From: Caulobacteraceae bacterium
GTDB lineage: Bacteria > Pseudomonadota > Alphaproteobacteria > Caulobacterales > Caulobacteraceae
Reading direction: 5' to 3'
NCBI GenBank assembly: GCA_027487945.1
Contig: JAIYCQ010000024.1
Span: forward strand, 1-64,000
Length of the DNA: 64,000 nt
Shown: one piece after another, positions 50,112 to 59,673 of the stretch
How the letters are laid out: every line of letters begins with the position of its first letter
How positions within the stretch are numbered: position 1 is the stretch's first letter
Notes under the pieces: model-generated
Told to the model about the DNA's origin: nothing
Databases searched by the model: none
The model's input: only the letters and a program-made list of their open reading frames with translations
Position numbers and translations under genes: made by a program

Positions 50112-50771
50112 ATGGCTCATGATTCTCCCCTCGCAAAACCCGCCGTGTCCGGCTGCTGTGGCCACACCGCGCCCTTCGATGGGGCGACACCGGCATACCG
50201 CCGGATTCTCGGATGGGTGATCGCCATCAATCTGGTCGGCTTCGTCGTGGTAGCGTCGGGCGGTCTGCTGGCAGGGTCGGCGTCCCTGGCCGCCAACGCC
50301 CTCGACTTCCTGGCTGACGCCGCGACCTACGCGCTCAGCCTGTGGGTCATCGGCAAGAGCGTCTCGATCCGCAGCGGCGCAGCCTTGGTGAAGGGCGCAA
50401 GCCTCAGCCTGTTGGCCGTGTCGGTCCTCGGCTTTGCGATCTGGCGGGCGATCAATGGCGTGCCGCCGCAAGGCTTGGCGATCTCTGGCCTGGGCCTCTT
50501 CGGAGCGGCGGCCAATCTGGTCGCGGCGATCTTGTTGTCAAAGTATCGCGATGGCGACGCCAACGTCCGTTCGGTCTGGCTCTGCACGCGCAATGACCTG
50601 ATCCAGTGCCTCGCCGTAGTCGGCGTCGGCGCCGTGGTCTGGCTGACGCATTCCCGCTGGCCTGACCTGATCGCGGGCGGCGTCCTGGCCGTGGTCTTCC
50701 TCCAGTCGGCATGGTCGATCACCGTTCAGGCCCTGGCCGAACGCCGACACGCTCTCGCGGCGACGCATTGA
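50112..50771 (+). CDS. Cation diffusion facilitator family transporter
   Basis: A 219-aa inner-membrane exporter with six hydrophobic helices. The TM2 and TM5 metal motifs appear as ANALDFLADA and RNDLIQC, so the usual His of the HxxxD zinc site is Asn. The N-terminus carries CCGH, and there is almost no cytosolic C-terminal domain. Probably exports a divalent metal from cytosol to periplasm, feeding the RND pump. First gene of the MerR-controlled unit. Confidence 0.88.
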   Translation: MAHDSPLAKPAVSGCCGHTAPFDGATPAYRRILGWVIAINLVGFVVVASGGLLAGSASLAANALDFLADAATYALSLWVIGKSVSIRSGAALVKGASLSLLAVSVLGFAIWRAINGVPPQGLAISGLGLFGAAANLVAAILLSKYRDGDANVRSVWLCTRNDLIQCLAVVGVGAVVWLTHSRWPDLIAGGVLAVVFLQSAWSITVQALAERRHALAATH

Positions 50772-50804
50772 TCCCACGGGCCAAGGCAGCTAGTTCAGGA
50801 CATC

Positions 50805-51164
50805 ATGGCCTTACCGGCGCAACTTTCACGACTGATCGGACGGCTCGGTAGGCCGCTGATGGTCGTGTGCGCCTTGATGCTCGCCTTCGGCCCCATCGCT
50901 GACGGCCTGATCTGCGGAACCGACTCCGCGACAGCCGAAGCCGGTGTGCTCGATCCGGGGCATGATGGTGGCGAGAGCGGTTCCGCCGATCCGGATCATG
51001 CGGTGTGCGCTCATGGTCACTGCCACCACGCGTCCGCTGTGACCGGCAGTGGGGAGGTTCAGGTCGCGACAGCCCTCTACACCGCAGCCGCCCTGGACCG
51101 CATAGCGGCCCCCCAGCCGCCATCAGCCAACCAACCCACTCTGGAACGTCCGCCCAGAGTCTGA
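50805..51164 (+). CDS. Small His/Asp-rich exported protein
   Basis: A 119-aa protein with one N-terminal hydrophobic segment (~residues 17-35). A region rich in His and Asp follows, with CAHGHCHH at about residue 70-77, which could bind metal. Similar small proteins precede czcCBA genes in many alphaproteobacteria. No named family. Confidence 0.65.
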   Translation: MALPAQLSRLIGRLGRPLMVVCALMLAFGPIADGLICGTDSATAEAGVLDPGHDGGESGSADPDHAVCAHGHCHHASAVTGSGEVQVATALYTAAALDRIAAPQPPSANQPTLERPPRV

Positions 51165-51221
51165 CCGCGACCCGCGCCGCCGGGCGCGTCCGCCTTTGTC
51201 AGATTCGAAGCAGGATTTCCC

Positions 51222-52451
51222 ATGCCTTCTCCATACCTGTCGCGCTGCGCCGCTTTCGGCGCCGCCGCGATGCTGTTGGCGAGCTTCGCCAGCAGCGCAT
51301 TCGCCGAACCCGTCACCCTAACCCAATCGCTTGATCGCGCTCAGGCCGGGTCTCCCCTCATCACTGCCGCCGAAGCCGGTGTCCGGGCTGCCGAAGGTCG
51401 CGCCCGGCAGGCCGGTCTCCCGCCCAATCCCGAGATCAGCGTCGAAGCCGAGAACTTCTCCGGCTCCGGCCCCTATGACGGGTTCGGCTCCGCCGAGACG
51501 ACCTTCGCCCTTGAGCAACGCCTTGAACTGGGCGGCAAGCGGGGGTCTCGCCTTGCGGTCGCCCGTGCGGAGATCGAGACGGCCCGCCTGCGGCTTGCTG
51601 TTGCACGCGCTGACGTAGCCAAGGATGTCCGCTCAGCCTTCGCGGAAGCTGCTGCCGCCGAGGACCGCGTCATCCTGGCGCGGGAGGCTCTCCAACGGGC
51701 CGAGGACCTTGCCCGCGTGGTCGGCATTCTCGTTGATGCTGGCCGCGAGCCACCGCTCCGCGCCCTCCGCGCCCGATCTGCCGTCGAGGAAGCGCGGGCC
51801 AAGGCGCAGGCTGCGGAGGCCGAGGCCGCCTCGGCTCGCCGCGCTCTGGCGACCTTGATCGGCGCCGATAGCGACAGCGTTACGGTCGCCGACGAACCGC
51901 CGGTGCGCTTCGCGCTGACGGGTCCGCTCGATCCGACCACATCACTGGACGTGCGGTTGGCTGATCTGGAGTTCGCTGTCGCCAACGCCACGATTACTCG
52001 CGAGCGGTCGGCGGGGGCGCCAGACGTGACCCTCCAGGCCGGTATCCGCCGGTTTGAAGACAGCGGTGATCAGGCAGTGATCGTCGGCTTCTCCGCGCCG
52101 ATCCCGATAATCGACCGCAACCAGGGAAACGTCGCCGCCGCCCGCGCCGATGCCGACGCTGCCGACGCTCGTCGTCGTCTGGCCCTGGCCGAAGCCATTC
52201 GGCGCGCTCGTGATGCGGAGGCGGCCCTGAAGACCGCCGACGCTCGCGTCGCCGTGCTGGAAACTCGGACCGTGCCGCAGGCCGAGGAAGCCCTGCGCCT
52301 GACCCGTCTTGGCTACGAGGCAGGGAAGTTCCCGCTGCTCGAAGTGCTCGACGCCCAGGACGCCCTCGCCGCCTCCAAGGAAGACCTCATCGCCGCGCGG
52401 CTGGACCGCGCCAGGGCCATCGCCGCGCAGATGCGCGCCGCCGCCCGCTGA
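51222..52451 (+). CDS. Outer-membrane efflux protein (CzcC/TolC family)
   Basis: Outer-membrane channel of the tripartite metal efflux system, 409 aa. A signal peptide covers ~1-28. Then come repeated TolC-type helices (EAGVRAAEGRARQAGLPPNPEI, FALEQRLELGGKR) and two OEP repeats. It is followed 14 bp later by the adaptor gene. Confidence 0.92.
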   Translation: MPSPYLSRCAAFGAAAMLLASFASSAFAEPVTLTQSLDRAQAGSPLITAAEAGVRAAEGRARQAGLPPNPEISVEAENFSGSGPYDGFGSAETTFALEQRLELGGKRGSRLAVARAEIETARLRLAVARADVAKDVRSAFAEAAAAEDRVILAREALQRAEDLARVVGILVDAGREPPLRALRARSAVEEARAKAQAAEAEAASARRALATLIGADSDSVTVADEPPVRFALTGPLDPTTSLDVRLADLEFAVANATITRERSAGAPDVTLQAGIRRFEDSGDQAVIVGFSAPIPIIDRNQGNVAAARADADAADARRRLALAEAIRRARDAEAALKTADARVAVLETRTVPQAEEALRLTRLGYEAGKFPLLEVLDAQDALAASKEDLIAARLDRARAIAAQMRAAAR

Positions 52452-52465
52452 AAGGACAGACTGAC

Positions 52466-53647
52466 ATGATCGACTTCAATTCCAGACGAACCCTGCTGAT
52501 CTCCGCTGCCGCCATCGTCCTGGTTGCAGGTGGAGGCGGCGTCCTGGTCGGACGAGGTGTGCTGGCTCCAAAGGCTGCCGCGCCCGCCGAGGCGGAACAC
52601 GCCGAAGAGGAAGGCCACGCCGAGGGGGACCAGATCGAGATGGAGGCGGCCCGCATCAAGGCCGCTGGCATCCAGCTTTCCCAGGTCACTGCTGGAGGGC
52701 TGGGGGCCGAGATCACCGTCCAGGCCACCGTCACGGGCTCGCCGGACGGGCAGGCCGTTCTCGCGGCGAGGGCAGACGGCGCCGTGGTCCGCATTCTCAA
52801 GCGGCTCGGTGACCCCGTGTCAGCGGGCGAGACGATCGCGCTCCTTGAGAGCCGCGACGCCGCCGCCATCGCATCTGACCGGGCCACCGCGTCCGCCAAG
52901 GTCATCGCCGCCCGACAGGTCTATCAGCGCGAAAAGCGTCTGTTCGACGCCGGGATCAGTGCGCGGCAGGACCTGGAGGCCGCCCAGTCCGAACTGGCGG
53001 TCGCCGAGGCGGAGCAACGGCGCGCCGCGTCCGCAGGGACTGCGGCGGGCGTGACCAGCAATGGCCGCTACATCACCGTGACCAGTCCAATCTCCGGGCG
53101 GATCACCGGGGCGCCAGCCGTCCTGGGTTCCTTCGTTCCGGCGGGGACAGAACTCTTCCGCGTCGCCAATCCGGCACGGATTGAAGTCCACGCTGCCCTT
53201 CCCAGCACGGATGTGAAGCGCGTGTCGCCGGGCGATCTGGCTGTTGTCGAAACGCCCAGCGGGGAGACCCTCACTGCGGTTGTTCGCTCGGTCACGCCGG
53301 GCCTGGACGCCGAGAGTCGATCCGCGACGGTCGTCCTGACCCTGACGGGCGGCCTCGACAGCTTGGCCCCCGGCCAATCGGTTCGCGCCAGGATTACTCC
53401 TCGCGCCGCCGCCGCCAGCGGCGAGATCGCCGTTCCCGACGAGGCGGTCCAGACGGTCGAAGGCCGCGAGGTGGTCTTCGTCCGAACGGCCAAGGGGTTC
53501 CAGGCGCGCCCGGTTTCCACCGGCGCCAGGAGCAGCGGGCGGATCGTCATCCTGGCGGGCCTCAAGCCCGGCGAGATGATCGCGACCAAGGGCGCCTTCA
53601 TGCTCAAGGCCGAGATCGGCAAGGGCTCGGCTGAACATGGCCACTGA
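52466..53647 (+). CDS. RND periplasmic adaptor (CzcB family)
   Basis: Membrane-fusion protein linking CzcA and CzcC, 393 aa. One N-terminal TM/signal anchor is followed by a Glu/His-rich stretch (EHAEEEGHAEGD) that may bind metal. Then come the barrel-sandwich domain (GRYITVTSPISGRITG) and the beta barrel (VFVRTAKGFQARPV). The RND gene follows 26 bp later. Confidence 0.93.
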   Translation: MIDFNSRRTLLISAAAIVLVAGGGGVLVGRGVLAPKAAAPAEAEHAEEEGHAEGDQIEMEAARIKAAGIQLSQVTAGGLGAEITVQATVTGSPDGQAVLAARADGAVVRILKRLGDPVSAGETIALLESRDAAAIASDRATASAKVIAARQVYQREKRLFDAGISARQDLEAAQSELAVAEAEQRRAASAGTAAGVTSNGRYITVTSPISGRITGAPAVLGSFVPAGTELFRVANPARIEVHAALPSTDVKRVSPGDLAVVETPSGETLTAVVRSVTPGLDAESRSATVVLTLTGGLDSLAPGQSVRARITPRAAAASGEIAVPDEAVQTVEGREVVFVRTAKGFQARPVSTGARSSGRIVILAGLKPGEMIATKGAFMLKAEIGKGSAEHGH

Positions 53648-53673
53648 CAGCAACCAGATCGGGAGATAGAGCC

Positions 53674-56600
53674 ATGATCGCTCGCCTTCTCGCGCTGTCG
53701 GTGAAACACCGCATCGCGATCATTTTCTTCACCGTCATCGTCATGGCGGTCGGAGCCTTCAACCTCATCCGTCTGCCCATCGACGCGGTGCCGGACATCA
53801 CCAACAAGCAGGTGCAGATCAACACGGTCGCACCGGCCTTCAACCCGCTGGAGATCGAGAAGCGGGTCACCTTCCCCATCGAAACGGCTCTCGCGGGCAT
53901 CCCTGGCCTGGAGTCGACCCGCTCGATCTCCCGCAACGGGTTCAGTCAGGTCACCGCCGTCTTCACCGAGGGGACAGACCTCTACTTCGCGCGCCAGCAG
54001 GTGGCCGAACGGCTCGGCTCGGCCAAGGAGAGTCTGCCCGGCGATGTCGAACCGCAGATGGGACCGGTGTCCACGGGCCTGGGCGAAGTCGTCATGTGGT
54101 CAATCCGCTTCGGCCCCAAAACCCAGGTGGTCGCTGACGGCAAACCCGGCTGGCAACGGAATGGTTCGTTCCTGACCGCCGAAGGCGAACTGCTCACCGA
54201 CACGGTGTCGCAAGGCGCCTATCTGCGCACCATCGAGGACTGGATCGTTCGACCCCAGATCAGGACCGTGCAGGGTGTCGCGGGCGTGGACGGGATCGGC
54301 GGCTACGAAAAGCAGTATGTCGTCGAGCCCGATACGGCCAAACTGGCGGCCTATGGCGTGTCGTTCACCGAACTGGCCGAGGCCCTGGAGCATGCCAACC
54401 TCTCGGTCGGCGCGGGTTTCGTGGAGCGGGGTGGGGAAGCCTTCCTGGTCCGCGCTGACGCCCGCATCCGTAGTCTCGACGAGATCGAGCGCGCCGTGGT
54501 CGCCACCCGCGAAGGTGTGGCGGTAACAGTTCGCGATGTCGCCTCCGTCAAGCTTGGCGGCGCCCTGCGAACTGGCGCGGCCAGCGAGAACGGACAGGAA
54601 GCCGTCATCGGCACCGCCCTGATGCTGACCGGCGAGAACAGCCGGACGGTCGCCAAAGCCGTCGCGGAGAAGCTGGAGGCGGTCATCAAGTCGATGCCGC
54701 CGGGCGTGCGCCTGGAGATCGTTTACGACCGCTCCAAGCTGGTGAACGCGACTATCTCCACGGTCGAGAAGAACCTCACCGAGGGCGCGCTGCTGGTCAT
54801 CGTCTCGCTGTTCCTACTGCTGGGGAACATCCGCGCGGCGATTATCACCGCGCTCGTCATCCCGATCTCCATGCTGTTTACGGCCATCGGCATGAACGCG
54901 CTCGGGGTGTCGGGAAATCTGATGAGCCTGGGCGCGCTCGACTTCGGCCTGATCGTCGATGGCACGGTGATCATCATCGAGAACTGCCTGCGGCGATTGG
55001 CGGAGCGACAGCATCACGAAGGCAGGGTGCTGACCTTGGCGGAACGGCTCGACGAGGTAGTGGCTTCGTCGAGGGAGATGGTCCGGCCAACCCTCTACGG
55101 GCAAGCGATAATCCTGCTCGTCTTTGCCCCGCTGCTGACCTTCCAGGGCGTCGAGGGGAAGATGTTCACCCCCATGGCGATCACCGTCATGCTCGCCCTG
55201 GCCGGGGCCTTTGTCGCGTCCCTGACATTCGTTCCCGCCGCCGTCGCTCTGTTGATCCGGGGCAAGGTGGCCGAGAAGGAAGTCGCGATCATCGCGATCC
55301 CGAAGCGGCGATACGAGCCCTGGCTTCGCAAGGCCGTGGCGCGTCCTCTGCCGGTGATCGCCGGTGGCGCAGTGATCTTCGTCGTCGCGATGATCACCTT
55401 CACCTTCTTGGGGCGGGAGTTCATCCCGCAACTCGACGAGAAGGACCTTGCTGTCCAGGCCCTTCGCATCCCTTCGACGGCCCTGGACCAGTCGGCGGGC
55501 ATGCAGCGGCAGGTCGAGCAGGTGATCGCCTCGTTCCCGCAGGTGAAGTTCGTCTACAGCAAGACGGGCACCGCCGAGGTCGCGTCCGATCCCATGCCGC
55601 CCAACGCTTCGGATACCTTCATCATCCTCAAGCCCGAGAAAGAGTGGCCCAAGCCCAGGATCACGAAGGCCGAACTGGTCGATCAGATGGAGGACAAGCT
55701 CAACACCCTGGTCGGCAACAACTACGAGTTCAGCCAGCCGATCCAGATGCGGTTCAACGAACTCATCGCAGGGGTTCGTGGCGATGTGGCCATCAAGGTC
55801 TATGGCGACGATCTCGACACGATGACCGCAACGGCCACTGAAATCGCCGCGATCCTCCAGTCCATCAAGGGCGCGGCGGACGTGAAGGTCGAACAGACCG
55901 GCGGCTTCCCGACCCTGGACGTGACGTTCGACCGCGAGGTCATCGCCCGGTTCGGCCTGACCATCCAGGAGGTGACCGACAGCATGGCCGCCGCCATGGG
56001 CGGACGTGAGGCGGGTCTGGTGTTCGAGGGTGACCGGCGGTTCGATGTCGTGGTTCGCCTACCCCAGGCGGCGCGCAACGACCTGGACGCCCTTGGCGCG
56101 CTGCCCATCATGCTTCCGGCGGGCGAGGGCAGACCTCGCGCCTCAGTGCCGCTTCGGGAATTGGCCCGGTTCAGCTTCTCGGAGGGCCTCAATCAGGTCA
56201 GCCGGGAGTCGGGCAAGCGCAGGGTGGTCGTCCAGGCCAACGTGCGCGGCAGTGACCTTGGCTCCTTCGTTACCACGGCCCAGGCTCGGGTAGAGAAGGA
56301 GGTGAAGCTGCCGCCTGAAAGCTGGATCGTCTGGAGCGGCCAGTTCGAAAACCTCAAGGCCGCCTCTCAGCGGATCGGTCTAGTGGTTCCGGCGGCGGGG
56401 CTGGCGATTTTCCTGCTGCTATTCATGGCCCTCGGGCAGCTTCGGGCCGCCGTCGCGGTGTTCTCCGCCGTGCCGCTGGCTCTGGCCGGGGGCGTGTTCG
56501 CCCTTGCTTTGACAGGTCAGACGTTCTCGATCTCGGCGGCGGTCGGCTTCATCGCCCTATCCGGCGTCGCGGTGCTGAACGGGTTGGTGATGATGAGCAG

Positions 56601-56898
56601 CATCCAGAAACGGCTCGGCGACGGGCTCGGGCTGGATGACGCTATCATCGACGGCGCGATGGAGCGGTTCCGGTCCGTGCTGATGACCGCCATCGTCCCG
56701 TCCCTGGGCTTCGTGCCTATGGCCCTGGCGACTGGCACGGGCGCGGAGGTTCAGAAACCGCTGGCCATCGTGGTCATCGGCGGCCTGATCACCGCCACAG
56801 CCCTGACCCTGTTCGTCCTGCCCGCCATCTGCCGGGTGATGCTGCGGGAGCCGAAACGGATCGTTCCTGGCCACCTCACGTTGGAAGGGGCGCCCTGA
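53674..56898 (+). CDS. Heavy-metal RND efflux pump (CzcA/CusA family)
   Basis: A proton-driven inner-membrane pump of 1074 aa with about 12 TM helices and two large periplasmic loops. The HME-RND signature is DFGLIVDGTVIIIEN (~residues 424-438), close to the DFGxxVDGAxxxVEN of Zn/Co/Cd pumps. The N-terminal LIRLPIDAVPDITNKQVQI block is typical. It exports divalent cations from periplasm or cytosol through CzcB and CzcC. Confidence 0.95.
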   Translation: MIARLLALSVKHRIAIIFFTVIVMAVGAFNLIRLPIDAVPDITNKQVQINTVAPAFNPLEIEKRVTFPIETALAGIPGLESTRSISRNGFSQVTAVFTEGTDLYFARQQVAERLGSAKESLPGDVEPQMGPVSTGLGEVVMWSIRFGPKTQVVADGKPGWQRNGSFLTAEGELLTDTVSQGAYLRTIEDWIVRPQIRTVQGVAGVDGIGGYEKQYVVEPDTAKLAAYGVSFTELAEALEHANLSVGAGFVERGGEAFLVRADARIRSLDEIERAVVATREGVAVTVRDVASVKLGGALRTGAASENGQEAVIGTALMLTGENSRTVAKAVAEKLEAVIKSMPPGVRLEIVYDRSKLVNATISTVEKNLTEGALLVIVSLFLLLGNIRAAIITALVIPISMLFTAIGMNALGVSGNLMSLGALDFGLIVDGTVIIIENCLRRLAERQHHEGRVLTLAERLDEVVASSREMVRPTLYGQAIILLVFAPLLTFQGVEGKMFTPMAITVMLALAGAFVASLTFVPAAVALLIRGKVAEKEVAIIAIPKRRYEPWLRKAVARPLPVIAGGAVIFVVAMITFTFLGREFIPQLDEKDLAVQALRIPSTALDQSAGMQRQVEQVIASFPQVKFVYSKTGTAEVASDPMPPNASDTFIILKPEKEWPKPRITKAELVDQMEDKLNTLVGNNYEFSQPIQMRFNELIAGVRGDVAIKVYGDDLDTMTATATEIAAILQSIKGAADVKVEQTGGFPTLDVTFDREVIARFGLTIQEVTDSMAAAMGGREAGLVFEGDRRFDVVVRLPQAARNDLDALGALPIMLPAGEGRPRASVPLRELARFSFSEGLNQVSRESGKRRVVVQANVRGSDLGSFVTTAQARVEKEVKLPPESWIVWSGQFENLKAASQRIGLVVPAAGLAIFLLLFMALGQLRAAVAVFSAVPLALAGGVFALALTGQTFSISAAVGFIALSGVAVLNGLVMMSSIQKRLGDGLGLDDAIIDGAMERFRSVLMTAIVPSLGFVPMALATGTGAEVQKPLAIVVIGGLITATALTLFVLPAICRVMLREPKRIVPGHLTLEGAP

Positions 56899-56900
56899 TG

Positions 56901-56936
56901 CGAGGGGAAGGTCGGGGCAACCCGGCCTTCCGACCC
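56901..56936 (+). terminator. Hairpin between the RND gene and the P-type ATPase gene
   Basis: 11-bp stem with one G:U pair (56,906-56,916 and 56,921-56,931) closed by a GCAA tetraloop and extended by CGAGG/CCTCG further out. It lies just after the RND stop. No T-run follows, so it more likely stabilises or uncouples the mRNA than ends it fully. Confidence 0.5.
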
Positions 56937-56985
56937 TCGTGCTTCTACGGACTAAAACCTCTTCCTCGATCAACGAGACCCCGAG

Positions 56986-58998
56986 ATGGCTGGTGATGAA
57001 CAACAGGCCGCTCCTCTCTCCAAGGTGCGAGACGGGCATGAGCCCGCAGAAGGCGGTGCCCATGATCACGGCGGCATTTTTGGCGAACGCACCGAACTGA
57101 TCTTCGCGGGCCTCTCCGGGGCGATGCTACTCGGCGGCTGGCTCGTCGGCCTTCGCGTGGACGGCATCGTCCCTATGGCCCTCTACATCGCGGCCTACGG
57201 GTTCGGCAGCTACTTCACGCTCAAGGAGGCGGTCGGCAACATCCTCAAAGGCCGTTTCGAGATCGACACCCTGATGCTGGTCGCCGCCGCCGGGGCCGCC
57301 GCGTTGGGCGAGTGGGCCGAGGGCGCCCTGCTTCTGTTTCTGTTCAGCATCGGGCATGCGCTCGAACACTACGCCATGGGGCGGGCGCGGCGGGCCATCG
57401 AAGCCCTCGCCAAACTGGCCCCTGAAACGGCGACGGTCCGGCGGGACGGCGCCACGGCGGAAGTCCCGGTCCAGGAGCTTGTGGTCGGTGACATCGTGGT
57501 GGTCCGGCCCAACGAGCGCATGCCCTCGGATGGTGTTGTCGTGGTCGGGGAAAGCAGCGTGGATCAGGCGCCGATCACTGGCGAAAGCGTGCCGGTCGAT
57601 AAGCGGGCGGCTCCCGACCCGGCTCTCGATTTCGACAAGGCGGGCGCGGAGCATCGCGTCTTTGCGGGCACGATCAACGGTCCCGCCGCCCTGGATGTGC
57701 GCGTCGCCAGACTGGCGTCTGAAACCACACTCGCTCGCGTGGTGAAGATGGTCGCGGAGGCCGAGGCCCAGCAGTCCCCGACCCAGCAGTTTACCAACCG
57801 GTTCGAACGCATCTTCGTGCCGTCCGTGCTGGCGGGCGTCGGTCTCCTCATGCTGGCCTGGGTGGTCATCGACGAACCCTTCAGCGTCAGTTTCTATCGC
57901 GCCATGGCGGTGCTGGTGGCCGCCAGTCCCTGCGCCTTGGCGATCTCTGTGCCCAGCGCGGTTCTCAGCGCGGTCGCTCGGGCGGCGAGGGGCGGCGTTC
58001 TGGTGAAGGGCGGCGGTCCGCTGGAGAACCTCGGCACGCTGACGGCCATCGCCTTCGACAAGACCGGAACCCTGACCGAGGGCAAGCCGAGGATCACCGA
58101 CGTGGCGACCGCCGAAGGGGTCGATGAGCGGGAACTCCTCTCCGTCGCCGTCGCCGTGGAACGTCTGAGTGATCATCCGCTGGCGGCGTCGGTCGTGCGT
58201 GACGGCGGCGAGAGGCTGAAGGACCATCCCGTGCCGGTGGCCGATGACGTTCAGAGTCTGACCGGCCAGGGCGTGCAAGCCACCGTGGCGGGCCAGACAG
58301 TGGTGATCGGTAAGCCCAAGCTGTTCGAAGGCGGCTCCGGCGCCAAACCCTCCGACGCTCTGTGGAGCGAAATCCAGCGGCTCGAAACGAGCGGTAGGAC
58401 CGTGATGGTCGTCAAATCCGGCGACCGATATCTCGGGGCCATCGGCGTGATGGATACCGCGCGGCCCGCCGCCGAGGGGGTCGTCACCCGGCTCCGCGCC
58501 ATGGGGATCACCCGCATCGTCATGTTGTCGGGCGACAACCAGTCCGTGGCGGACGCCATCGCTGCCAAGCTCGGCCTGGACGAAGCGATGGGCGGGCTGA
58601 TGCCCGAGGACAAGGTCCGGATCATCAAGGAGATGAAGACCAGCGAGGGGCGGGTCGCCATGATCGGCGACGGCGTGAATGACGCGCCTGCCCTGGCCAA
58701 CGCCACGGTCGGGATCGCCATGGGTGCGGCGGGCTCCGACGTGGCCCTGGAGACCGCCGACGTGGCCCTGATGGCCGACGACCTCAATCACCTGCCGTTT
58801 GCGGTCGGCCTGAGCCGGAAGACCAGCGACATCATCAAGCAGAATCTGTGGGTCAGCCTCGGGATGGTCGCATTCCTGATCCCCGCGACCCTGCTGGGCT
58901 TGAAGATCGGCGCGGCGGTGATCTTCCACGAAGGCTCGACCCTGCTGGTCGTGGCCAACGCCCTAAGACTGCTGGCCTACCGAGAGAAAGCCGCCTGA
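56986..58998 (+). CDS. P1B-4-type heavy-metal ATPase
   Basis: ATP-driven exporter of divalent metals (Co/Zn/Cd class). 670 aa. The metal-binding SPC is at 314-316 in the sixth TM helix, the phosphorylated Asp is 358 in DKTGTLTEGKPRI, and HEGST at 648-652 is in the last TM region. SPC plus HEG[GS]T is the P1B-4 mark. There is no CxxC domain; the N-terminus has a short His/Glu stretch. GDGVNDAPALA is intact. Confidence 0.93.
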   Translation: MAGDEQQAAPLSKVRDGHEPAEGGAHDHGGIFGERTELIFAGLSGAMLLGGWLVGLRVDGIVPMALYIAAYGFGSYFTLKEAVGNILKGRFEIDTLMLVAAAGAAALGEWAEGALLLFLFSIGHALEHYAMGRARRAIEALAKLAPETATVRRDGATAEVPVQELVVGDIVVVRPNERMPSDGVVVVGESSVDQAPITGESVPVDKRAAPDPALDFDKAGAEHRVFAGTINGPAALDVRVARLASETTLARVVKMVAEAEAQQSPTQQFTNRFERIFVPSVLAGVGLLMLAWVVIDEPFSVSFYRAMAVLVAASPCALAISVPSAVLSAVARAARGGVLVKGGGPLENLGTLTAIAFDKTGTLTEGKPRITDVATAEGVDERELLSVAVAVERLSDHPLAASVVRDGGERLKDHPVPVADDVQSLTGQGVQATVAGQTVVIGKPKLFEGGSGAKPSDALWSEIQRLETSGRTVMVVKSGDRYLGAIGVMDTARPAAEGVVTRLRAMGITRIVMLSGDNQSVADAIAAKLGLDEAMGGLMPEDKVRIIKEMKTSEGRVAMIGDGVNDAPALANATVGIAMGAAGSDVALETADVALMADDLNHLPFAVGLSRKTSDIIKQNLWVSLGMVAFLIPATLLGLKIGAAVIFHEGSTLLVVANALRLLAYREKAA

Positions 58999-59005
58999 CA
59001 GAACC

Positions 59006-59038
59006 GCTTGATCCTCTAGTCGCTAGAGGACCTACACC
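59006..59038 (+). promoter_or_regulatory. Second copy of the MerR-type operator/promoter
   Basis: Bases 59,006-59,028 are identical to 50,073-50,095: TTGATC (-35), the dyad CTCTAG-TCG-CTAGAG, and a 19-bp spacer to TACACC (-10, 59,033-59,038). It lies 8 bp after the ATPase stop and upstream of the ICMT-like gene, so the same MerR likely drives a second transcript. Confidence 0.85.
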
Positions 59039-59065
59039 AAAGGCTCCACGCACGAGGTCGGAACC

Positions 59066-59659
59066 ATGCAAGTCGCCCTGTTGAGCTACTATCTCGCCTT
59101 CTTCGCCATCGCGTTCGTGTGGCCGACGTGGCGTCTGTGGCGGGCCGAGCGGATCAATGCCCTGGTCCTGCCCTTCGACGACACCGCCTATGGCGTGGTG
59201 TCCAAAGGGTTTCGCTTGCTGATCCTTGGGCTGTTCGCGGTCCTCATCTCCGCCGTCTGGCTACCGGGGGACCTGTTCGGTTATCTGCCGTGGCTGGACC
59301 ACGCCGCCGTGAGGATCGCGGGCGCGGGACTGCTCTTGGTGTCGCTAGTGCTGATCGTCGTCGCCCAGGCTCAGATGGGTCGGTCCTGGCGGATCGGCAT
59401 CGACACCGGGCGCCGCACGGTTCTTGTCCAGACCGGCGTGTTCGCCCGCAGCCGGAACCCGATCTTCCTCTCCATGCGGATCAATCTCTTCGGCCTGCTG
59501 CTGGTCTGGCCCAACGCCGCGACCCTGGCCGCCTTCCTGCTGGGCGAGGTGCTCATGCAGGTGCAGGTGCGACTGGAAGAAGACCACCTCGGGCGTATGC
59601 TCGGGACGGACTACGAGGACTACCGGCGGCAAACGCCGCGCTGGGTCCTGGCTGGATAG
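59066..59659 (+). CDS. ICMT/phospholipid methyltransferase-like membrane protein
   Basis: A 197-aa inner-membrane protein with about five TM helices. The C-terminal RSRNPIFLSMR...EEDHLGRMLGTDYEDYRRQTPRW segment is the isoprenylcysteine carboxyl methyltransferase/PEMT signature. Such genes often sit beside czc and DUF411 genes, but their metal-related role is unknown. First gene of the second MerR unit. Confidence 0.85.
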   Translation: MQVALLSYYLAFFAIAFVWPTWRLWRAERINALVLPFDDTAYGVVSKGFRLLILGLFAVLISAVWLPGDLFGYLPWLDHAAVRIAGAGLLLVSLVLIVVAQAQMGRSWRIGIDTGRRTVLVQTGVFARSRNPIFLSMRINLFGLLLVWPNAATLAAFLLGEVLMQVQVRLEEDHLGRMLGTDYEDYRRQTPRWVLAG

Positions 59660-59673
59660 GACGGGGAAATCCC

